Virus record (IMG/VR): IMGVR_UViG_3300048115_000399
Location: 1 to 25,897 of that record
DNA: 25,897 bases
Origin: a virus
Direction: 5' to 3' (one strand)
Shown here: positions 22,160-25,897 of the stretch, piece by piece
Position numbering within the stretch: the first letter of the stretch is position 1
Layout of the letters: every line of letters starts with the position of its first letter
Translations under genes and position numbers: made by a program
Notes under the pieces: generated by a model
The model's input: only the letters and a program-made list of their open reading frames with translations
What the model was told of the DNA's origin: nothing
The model's database searches: none

Positions 22160-22647
22160 CGATCAATGTTATTTCTTGTTTCTACATTAAAGGTAAAACT
22201 CCATCCTGCCAACAAATTTTCAAATCTGTCTTTGAATGGCTCTGCCTGTACTGATTCTCTGACTATCCTTGTATTGCCATCATTCTTTGAGCCACTATTA
22301 AAAATGTCTGTAACGTGATTCCCTGAATTTAACATTGAATTAAAAACCCAATTTTCATTGTCATTTGCATAAATCTCTGCCTCTGTAATATCAACTCCTG
22401 TCTCCTTGCCCTCTGTAACCATATCCATAAAAAGAATTGTAACATTGTAGGTAATTATTGTACTATTAAACTGAGCACTATTTACAATAATGTGAGCCAA
22501 AGGAAAGATGCTTTGCTTATCCAAATCAACTTCACTAATGTCTCCCTGTGAAACTGTATTGATTAGCTTATTATCCAAGCAACTATCTCTCAGGATTTCG
22601 ATTAGTTGTAAAAAACTTTTTGATCCTTGATTTTGATTTACTGCCAT
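22147..22647 (-). CDS. Tail terminator-like protein, 166 aa
   Basis: Protein of 166 residues with an alpha/beta layout like tail-terminator (gpU/gp17-type) proteins: a long first helix (SKSFLQLIEILRDSCLDNKL), strands FPLAHIIVNSAQFNSTIITY and NVTILFMDMV, a helix around NENWVFNSMLNSGNHV, and a last strand pair (FENLLAGWSFTFNVET). It begins immediately after the stop of the frameshifted chaperone reading frame (TAA directly followed by ATG) and overlaps the gp10-like gene downstream. Function is inferred from order and fold impression only. Confidence 0.5.
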   Translation of the reverse strand: MAVNQNQGSKSFLQLIEILRDSCLDNKLINTVSQGDISEVDLDKQSIFPLAHIIVNSAQFNSTIITYNVTILFMDMVTEGKETGVDITEAEIYANDNENWVFNSMLNSGNHVTDIFNSGSKNDGNTRIVRESVQAEPFKDRFENLLAGWSFTFNVETRNNIDRCNT

Positions 22648-22905
22648 TTAAAATTTGTTTTTAATTTCCTTGCCCTCGATTGATTCCTTTTCTTTTATGA
22701 ATGCTAACATTGTAAAACAAAAATTTACATTTAATTTAGTGACCTTTTCAATTCTTGTAATGTCTCCCTTACTGAGTGCAAAGAGTGATTGATACCATCC
22801 CCATTTGTTTGAGAAGCCGCTTTGAGCGCTTGTTGTATTTCCCTCTGTTTGCCCTTGTCCAAATAAGTCATCATAGCGGTCGAGCAATCTATCCCTAAAC
22901 GATAA
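22648..22905 (-). CDS. -1 frame extension of the tail assembly chaperone
   Basis: This second reading frame is reached from the chaperone gene by a -1 slip on the T9 run at 22904-22912. The fused product would have about 251 residues: 166 of the first frame plus 85 here, starting LSFRDRLLDRYDDLF. The key segment is SNKWGWYQSLFALSKGDITR, then EKVTKLNVNFCFTMLAFIKE; the K/W-GWY-x-x-x-x-x-L-A-x-GD-I/L pattern is typical of the T part of phage G/GT chaperones. In-frame TTG at 22887 is the first possible independent start, but no ATG exists, which favours frameshifting. As in lambda G/GT, the long form should bind the tape measure and the short form the tube protein. Confidence 0.7.
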   Translation of the reverse strand, partial: LSFRDRLLDRYDDLFGQGQTEGNTTSAQSGFSNKWGWYQSLFALSKGDITRIEKVTKLNVNFCFTMLAFIKEKESIEGKEIKNKF

Positions 22906-23402
22906 AAAAAAACTATTGATGAAACTACTGCATCCAAAGGCATTTTGAGCATAACATCATGAAACTCCTCTCCATGATAATCGTAAAGAATGTATTTGTC
23001 TTTTAGTTTCTGCTTGATAGGGCGATATAGCACAGCCATAGCTTTGTGAACTTGCTGAATGTCTCCCAAATGATTATCGATGTCAATATACTCTCCGAAA
23101 GTCAAATCCTCTAAATTAGGCACAAACCCAAACTCACTCTCTCCCATTTTAAATGTCCTTACAAGTGGAGGTGTTTTTTGTATGATATCATAAATCTTTG
23201 TGGCGATCCTTTCAAAATCGACTAACTTCATGTTGTTAGCAACATCATAAGAAACATTGCAAAAGATTTCAATTAATTTACAAGTTATAAATCTTTCCGA
23301 CTCTTCGACATCTTCGTTTGCTTTTATGATCCTTTCGTATTTTTGATATTGCTCCAATGTAATATCACTCAAAGAATCAGGCACATTGATTTTTATTTCC
23401 AT
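22731..23402 (-). CDS. Tail assembly chaperone, zero-frame (short) product
   Basis: Protein of 223 residues; the short, abundant form of a G/GT-type tail assembly chaperone. It begins MEIKINVPDSLSDITLEQYQ and is largely helical: LEQYQKYERIIKANED, TCKLIEIFCNVSYDVANNMK, FGFVPNLEDLTFGEYIDIDN, MAVLYRPIKQK, VSSIVFFYRLGIDCSTAMMT. Codons 164-166 (GTT TTT TTT) form the slippery site. The zero frame continues to 223, ending with NGDGINHSLHSVRETLQELK, which looks family-typical rather than random, so both products are likely real. The ATG lies 7 nt downstream of a conserved bipartite motif. First gene of the tail unit. Confidence 0.75.
   Translation of the reverse strand: MEIKINVPDSLSDITLEQYQKYERIIKANEDVEESERFITCKLIEIFCNVSYDVANNMKLVDFERIATKIYDIIQKTPPLVRTFKMGESEFGFVPNLEDLTFGEYIDIDNHLGDIQQVHKAMAVLYRPIKQKLKDKYILYDYHGEEFHDVMLKMPLDAVVSSIVFFYRLGIDCSTAMMTYLDKGKQREIQQALKAASQTNGDGINHSLHSVRETLQELKRSLN
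22904..22912 (-). other. Programmed -1 frameshift slippery site (T9)
   Basis: The minus strand carries nine T, read in the zero frame as GTT TTT TTT TAT. The heptamer T TTT TTT is a perfect X-XXY-YYZ slip site in the correct phase, and a -1 shift leads exactly into the frame encoding the GWY-containing extension. I checked the rest of the overlap (22731-22903) and saw no other in-phase slippery heptamer. Confidence 0.7.
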
Positions 23403-23407
23403 ATATA

Positions 23408-23436
23408 TGTATAACGCTATTTTAAAAATTATTTGT
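23408..23436 (-). promoter_or_regulatory. Candidate phage late promoter, copy 1
   Basis: The minus strand reads ACAAA (23436-23432), 14 nt, GCGTTATACA (23417-23408), 5 nt, then the ATG at 23402. Over the 18 bases atatgtataacgctattt (plus strand) it is identical to copy 3 at 12365. It stands 13 nt after a terminator and opens the tail unit. Confidence 0.65.
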
Positions 23437-23449
23437 AAATCTAAGTAAT

Positions 23450-23477
23450 AAAAAAAAGAGGCACATTAATGCACCTC
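23450..23477 (-). terminator. Rho-independent terminator before the tail unit
   Basis: The minus strand forms an 8-bp stem, GAGGTGCA / TGTGCCTC (23477-23470 with 23465-23458, two G-U pairs), with a 4-nt loop and eight T (23457-23450). It lies 28 nt after the stop of the 78-residue gene. It resembles the terminator at 12404-12433 in sequence and in its distance from the late-promoter-like motif. Confidence 0.8.
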
Positions 23478-23505
23478 CCTTTCAATTATAATAATAAAAA
23501 ACAAT

Positions 23506-23742
23506 TTACTTGCTAATAAATTTAGCGAGCTCCTTATATTTTTTTTGTATGAATTTTTTTTCACAAGCAACCTCATCAAAGGTTAGCTGAACAATACTTG
23601 GCAAATCCCTCATCAAATTGTAAGCATTAAAGGTAAGCAATCTGCCATCCTCTAATTCAAAACAAACCTCTCCATTTTTACCTCCCCACATTGAGATTGT
23701 ATTGTCAATATATATGTCCTCTAAAATATCTCTTTCAGTCAT
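23506..23742 (-). CDS. Small hypothetical protein, 78 aa
   Basis: Protein of 78 residues, acidic in the N-terminal half (MTERDILEDIYIDNTISMWG), then strand-like GKNGEVCFELEDGRLLTFNA and a helical basic C-terminus (EKKFIQKKYKELAKFISK). No family is recognised. The ATG overlaps the stop of the 53-residue gene upstream (ATGA). It is the last of five small genes behind the host-type promoter at 24423-24452 and is followed by a terminator, so it belongs to an early or middle unit rather than the tail unit. Confidence 0.6.
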   Translation of the reverse strand: MTERDILEDIYIDNTISMWGGKNGEVCFELEDGRLLTFNAYNLMRDLPSIVQLTFDEVACEKKFIQKKYKELAKFISK

Positions 23743-23900
23743 TTTATGTTGTTTATTGTTGATCTAATCTCCATAGCTTTATTTTCGTAAGCCCTGTAGA
23801 CCTCGCTTGATTCTCTTGTCATTCCATTATGATTAAAAACTCCTATCATATTGTCAAAAAACTTTAATTCCTTTTTTAGATCGTCTAATTGTGTCCTCAT
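23739..23900 (-). CDS. Small helical protein, 53 aa
   Basis: Reading from the ATG at 23900 gives 53 residues: MRTQLDDLKKELKFFDNMIG, then VFNHNGMTRESSEVYRAYEN and KAMEIRSTINNIK. It is almost all helical with an internal break at NHNG, suggesting a helical hairpin. No family is recognised. It overlaps the 78-residue gene downstream by 4 nt and follows the 45-residue gene by 20 nt. Confidence 0.5.
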   Translation of the reverse strand: MRTQLDDLKKELKFFDNMIGVFNHNGMTRESSEVYRAYENKAMEIRSTINNIK

Positions 23901-23920
23901 TTTTTTTGTAAATTATAAAC

Positions 23921-24058
23921 TTATATTTTAAATTTATTTGCAACCTCTCGAATCTCTGCCTTGTCATCCTGATCAAGCCCATCTGTTTTATTCGCATACA
24001 TCCTTAGAACATAATGAACAAAGGTGCAATCATTTTCTGTTAGCTTTATATTTCTCAT
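23921..24058 (-). CDS. Small protein, 45 aa
   Basis: Reading from the ATG at 24058 gives 45 residues: MRNIKLTENDCTFVHYVLRM, then YANKTDGLDQDDKAEIREVA and NKFKI. It looks like a small two-helix protein with an acidic loop. No family is recognised. The ATG overlaps the stop of the 59-residue gene upstream (ATGA), which supports translation. Confidence 0.5.
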   Translation of the reverse strand: MRNIKLTENDCTFVHYVLRMYANKTDGLDQDDKAEIREVANKFKI

Positions 24059-24234
24059 TTGATTAGATTTAAGCATAACTCTTTAGCAACATAGTTGATA
24101 TGCTTTTGAGTAGTCATTGACCAATAGCCGAGTTGGTTTAAATTATCTCCATCAATAGTAGCAACGTGTGTTGAGTAACTCCAAACCTGATTCCCTTGTA
24201 TTCTTAAATTCTGTTTGTATCTTTTAAGTGTCAT
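24055..24234 (-). CDS. Small protein, 59 aa
   Basis: Reading from the ATG at 24234 gives 59 residues: MTLKRYKQNLRIQGNQVWSY, then STHVATIDGDNLNQLGYWSM and a helical end (TTQKHINYVAKELCLNLIK). The first half looks beta-type, with VWSYSTHVATIDGDNL typical of small proteins of this kind seen in phage accessory blocks. No function is known to me. It sits 7 nt after the 51-residue gene and overlaps the next ATG. Confidence 0.55.
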   Translation of the reverse strand: MTLKRYKQNLRIQGNQVWSYSTHVATIDGDNLNQLGYWSMTTQKHINYVAKELCLNLIK

Positions 24235-24241
24235 TTTATTT

Positions 24242-24397
24242 TTATTTTAAGTTAATTAAGTGAAATTCCTGACCATTGTCAAAAAGCATCATTCCATTTC
24301 TGATTGCTACAACTTTGACCATCTCTGTGATTTTTTTTCCGAATGGAGTTTCTCTCTGTAATTTGAACTGATCTCCGATTTTTACTTTTGTATTCAT
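24242..24397 (-). CDS. Small beta-type protein, 51 aa, first gene behind a host-type promoter
   Basis: Reading from the ATG at 24397 gives 51 residues: MNTKVKIGDQFKLQRETPFG, then KKITEMVKVVAIRNGMMLFD and NGQEFHLINLK. The pattern (VKIGDQFKL ... VVAIRNGMMLFDNG) is that of a small SH3/KOW-like barrel, possibly nucleic-acid- or protein-binding. The ATG is 26 nt downstream of the -7 element at 24423-24430, so it is the first gene of that unit. Confidence 0.55.
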   Translation of the reverse strand: MNTKVKIGDQFKLQRETPFGKKITEMVKVVAIRNGMMLFDNGQEFHLINLK

Positions 24398-24422
24398 GTC
24401 TATTTTGTTATCAATTATAGTA

Positions 24423-24452
24423 CAAAGATATCAAATAATTTTAATAACACAA
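24423..24452 (-). promoter_or_regulatory. Bacteroidota housekeeping-type promoter (small-gene unit)
   Basis: The minus strand reads TTG (24452-24450), 19 nt, TATCTTTG (24430-24423): a full match to TTG-N19-TAnnTTTG. The region just upstream (AAAAAAGCTTGTGTTAT) closely matches the promoter at 5028-5057, so the two probably respond together. It serves the five small genes starting at 24397. Confidence 0.8.
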
Positions 24453-24470
24453 GCTTTTTTGTATTTTTTT

Positions 24471-24749
24471 TTAGTAATTATATACGACTCTGCTATTTGC
24501 TAAAGTTTGAATCACTTGCTCCATGTTACCTTTTATCCTACCACACAAAGGCACACATTCAGAAACGACTTCTGTACCTGCCTTGATCTTCTTGTTTTTG
24601 TTTTTGAAGTCCTGATCCAAAACCTCAACTCTTCTGCCTGTATATCCCATTGTCTCTCTGTCTGCCTCATCCATTTTGATTGAGCCATAAAACTTTCCGT
24701 TGAGGTATATATCTTTGTGAAATCCTATGATGTTAAATTCTGCTTTCAT
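24471..24749 (-). CDS. Hypothetical protein, 92 aa
   Basis: Protein of 92 residues: MKAEFNIIGFHKDIYLNGKF, YGSIKMDEADRETMGYTGRR, then VEVLDQDFKNKNKKIKAGTE and a C-terminal VVSECVPLCGRIKGNMEQVI. The first part is strand-rich, with charged loops; no family is recognised. The ATG at 24749 lies 15 nt downstream of a GC-rich hairpin, so expression may require read-through from the 25045 promoter. Its stop lies 18 nt before the -33 element of the next promoter. Confidence 0.55.
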   Translation of the reverse strand: MKAEFNIIGFHKDIYLNGKFYGSIKMDEADRETMGYTGRRVEVLDQDFKNKNKKIKAGTEVVSECVPLCGRIKGNMEQVIQTLANSRVVYNY

Positions 24750-24764
24750 GATTTAGATTTTAAA

Positions 24765-24780
24765 GGGGGATTGCTCCCCC
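24765..24780 (-). terminator. Short GC-rich hairpin, weak terminator
   Basis: The stem GGGGG / CCCCC with a 6-nt loop stands out in this AT-rich DNA. It begins 8 nt after the stop of the 76-residue gene. On the minus strand only three T follow (TTTAAAATCT), so it would be a weak or partial terminator, or a 5' structure controlling the 92-residue gene whose ATG is 15 nt further on. Confidence 0.5.
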
Positions 24781-24788
24781 TGTTTTAT

Positions 24789-25019
24789 TTATATTAGTTT
24801 AGCGTGTCGTAAGCTACCAAATTCATCCCATTTTCTTGCCATTGAAGTTGTGTTTGTAAAAATATCATCTCCCCAATGTACAGGTTCGTGTTCTACTTCA
24901 ATTCCCTTTGCATGCTTATCTTCAAAAATACCTGTTACAATTCCTTTAACCATTAAACCTGTAACAATGATTTCAACTTCTTTTCCGATTAGATTTTGAT
25001 TTACTTCTGATGTTTTCAT
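24789..25019 (-). CDS. Hypothetical small protein, 76 aa
   Basis: From the ATG at 25019 the protein has 76 residues: MKTSEVNQNLIGKEVEIIVT, GLMVKGIVTGIFEDKHAKGI, EVEHEPVHWGDDIFTNTTSM, then ARKWDEFGSLRHAKLI. The GKEVEIIVTGLMVKGIVTGI segment looks like a small beta-barrel (SH3/OB-like). A longer reading from 25058 would start inside the promoter and is rejected. The unit is driven by the perfect host-type promoter at 25045-25074, about 25 nt upstream. Confidence 0.6.
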   Translation of the reverse strand: MKTSEVNQNLIGKEVEIIVTGLMVKGIVTGIFEDKHAKGIEVEHEPVHWGDDIFTNTTSMARKWDEFGSLRHAKLI

Positions 25020-25044
25020 TTTATTTTGTTTTATTATTATGATA

Positions 25045-25074
25045 CAAATATAAAACACATAATTGAGTTATCAA
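25045..25074 (-). promoter_or_regulatory. Bacteroidota housekeeping-type promoter
   Basis: The minus strand reads TTG (25074-25072), 19 nt, TATATTTG (25052-25045), a full match to the Bacteroidota consensus. It lies in the gap between the terminase stop (25115) and the ATG at 25019. The plus-strand text tacaaatataaaacacat resembles the element at the left window edge (tacaaatataaaacgcat). Confidence 0.8.
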
Positions 25075-25114
25075 AGTTTTTTAATAACTTTTTTATTTTA
25101 AGAAGATAATTTGT

Positions 25115-25897
25115 TTATCTGATAGCGTAAGTACCATAATTAGGTTTGCCCAATTTATTTACAATCGAATATCTCAGGGCATCAAGCGAATGGTTGAAAG
25201 CATCAATCGGCTTATTTGTTAGCTGTCCATTCTTGTCCTCTATGTATTTGTAATTTCTCAACTCCTTAATCATATTAACGCTGTCAGTCGTAACATGCAA
25301 TCTGTATCTCCTGATCATATCGATTCCGATATTGATACTGCCCTTTGCTGTTTTCTTTGCATTGAATCCCATTCTGAATATCTCCTCAATAGATTTCGGC
25401 TCTGCTGAGTCGCACCAAATCTCATCTCTCCGATCTAATCCCAAACGCTTTAGCTCGTTTCCGATATCCTGATTTGTCATTCCTGTTCTGTATAACAACT
25501 CTCTGCAGTACATATCATCCCCCTCAATGAATGTTTCAACCAAAGCTGTGCTGTCATTTGAGAAACCAAAATCCAAACCTCTGCCAATTAATTTTGCAGA
25601 TTCAGGTATGCTGTCTATTGTTTGAAATTTAAAAACAAGTGAGCGACTTGCTCCCCTCTCTCCCAAACCATAAACCCTCCAATAGTTATCGTCAATGTCT
25701 TTTAGCCTTTCAATCTCATTGACAAGCGATTGCTCTAAAAATGGATTATCTTTGTATGTTGTTTGATAAAATTCAACATCCTCTCTTGTTAGCACCTTGT
25801 CATAAATCCAATGGTATTCGTCTGATGGATTGTAGTCAATTATTATTTGCTCAGTTGTTCTAAACAATAATTGTTGCCAATCTTCAAAGTATAATTC
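25115..25897 (-). CDS. terL: Terminase large subunit, C-terminal nuclease part (partial)
   Basis: The last 260 residues of the DNA-packaging motor subunit; the N-terminal ATPase lies beyond the window edge, and the reading frame is open to base 25897. The RNase H-like nuclease that cuts concatemers is complete. GRGLDFGFSNDSTALVE gives the first catalytic Asp (codon near 25573), EIWCDSAEPKSIEEI the second (near 25411), and DAFNHSLDALRYS the third pair (near 25204 and 25183). The pattern NPFLEQSLVNEIERLKDIDD, YWRVYGLGERG upstream is the normal lead-in to the nuclease. Directly downstream is not the portal, as is usual, but a set of small genes and the tail block. Confidence 0.95.
   Translation of the reverse strand, partial: ELYFEDWQQLLFRTTEQIIIDYNPSDEYHWIYDKVLTREDVEFYQTTYKDNPFLEQSLVNEIERLKDIDDNYWRVYGLGERGASRSLVFKFQTIDSIPESAKLIGRGLDFGFSNDSTALVETFIEGDDMYCRELLYRTGMTNQDIGNELKRLGLDRRDEIWCDSAEPKSIEEIFRMGFNAKKTAKGSINIGIDMIRRYRLHVTTDSVNMIKELRNYKYIEDKNGQLTNKPIDAFNHSLDALRYSIVNKLGKPNYGTYAIR

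Noticed and set aside
22904-22912. T9 run as a sequencing error splitting one gene
   Set aside because: The zero frame runs on for 57 codons with a plausible protein sequence, the slip heptamer is in exact phase, and tail chaperones of this kind are known to use frameshifting. An error cannot be excluded from sequence alone.
1-25897. tRNA genes, CRISPR arrays, insertion sequences, integrase or attachment site
   Set aside because: No cloverleaf-like segment, regular repeat-spacer pattern, transposase or integrase motif, or flanking duplication was noticed on either strand.

Overview
The window is a late-gene plus replication-gene stretch of a tailed double-stranded DNA phage or prophage (siphovirus-like) of a low-GC Bacteroidota host, most likely a flavobacterium. 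Four things point to that host. All supported genes lie on the minus strand and are packed with ATGA/TAATG overlaps. Start codons lack Shine-Dalgarno sequences. Several intergenic regions carry the Bacteroidota housekeeping promoter pattern TTG-N19-TAnnTTTG. Many products look like families I know mainly from flavobacterial phages. No integrase, repressor, tRNA, CRISPR array or IS element was seen, so lytic versus temperate cannot be decided.

Layout, in transcription order (high to low coordinates). (1) 25897-25115: C-terminal nuclease part of the large terminase, cut by the window edge. (2) 25074-23450: two host-type promoters (25045-25074 and 24423-24452) and seven small genes, ending in a terminator. 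(3) 23436-15497: tail block, with a two-frame tail assembly chaperone (programmed -1 frameshift), tail terminator-like and gp10-like connector proteins, two large tail-tip proteins and the tape measure. (4) 15494-12460: XkdF-like protease, a tiny Cys-rich protein, a Glu-rich scaffold-like protein, major capsid protein and tail tube-like protein, then a terminator. (5) 12393-5157: small virion protein, portal with a fused C-terminal region, connector, fibre, lysis genes (small membrane protein, amidase, 3TM-type holin) and a NinG-like nuclease, then a terminator. (6) 5057-65: a host-type promoter followed by coiled-coil, annealing-like and SSB-like proteins, a terminator that abuts the next start codon, then a nuclease-like protein, DnaB-type ATPase, a possible nucleotide pyrophosphohydrolase, a sigma-like factor and small conserved proteins. 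Another promoter-like element lies at the left edge.

The most interesting signal is a bipartite motif, ACAAA-N14-GCGTTATACA, found exactly three times, each 5-7 nt upstream of an ATG (genes starting at 23402, 15462 and 12361). Each copy opens one of the three structural blocks, and two copies sit directly behind similar terminators. It differs from the host-type promoters in the same window and looks like a phage late promoter. The sigma-like protein at 1242-1733 is a candidate reader of it. The working model is inference: host polymerase expresses the small-gene and replication blocks, and the phage sigma-like factor then switches on three late units, possibly as nearly leaderless mRNAs.
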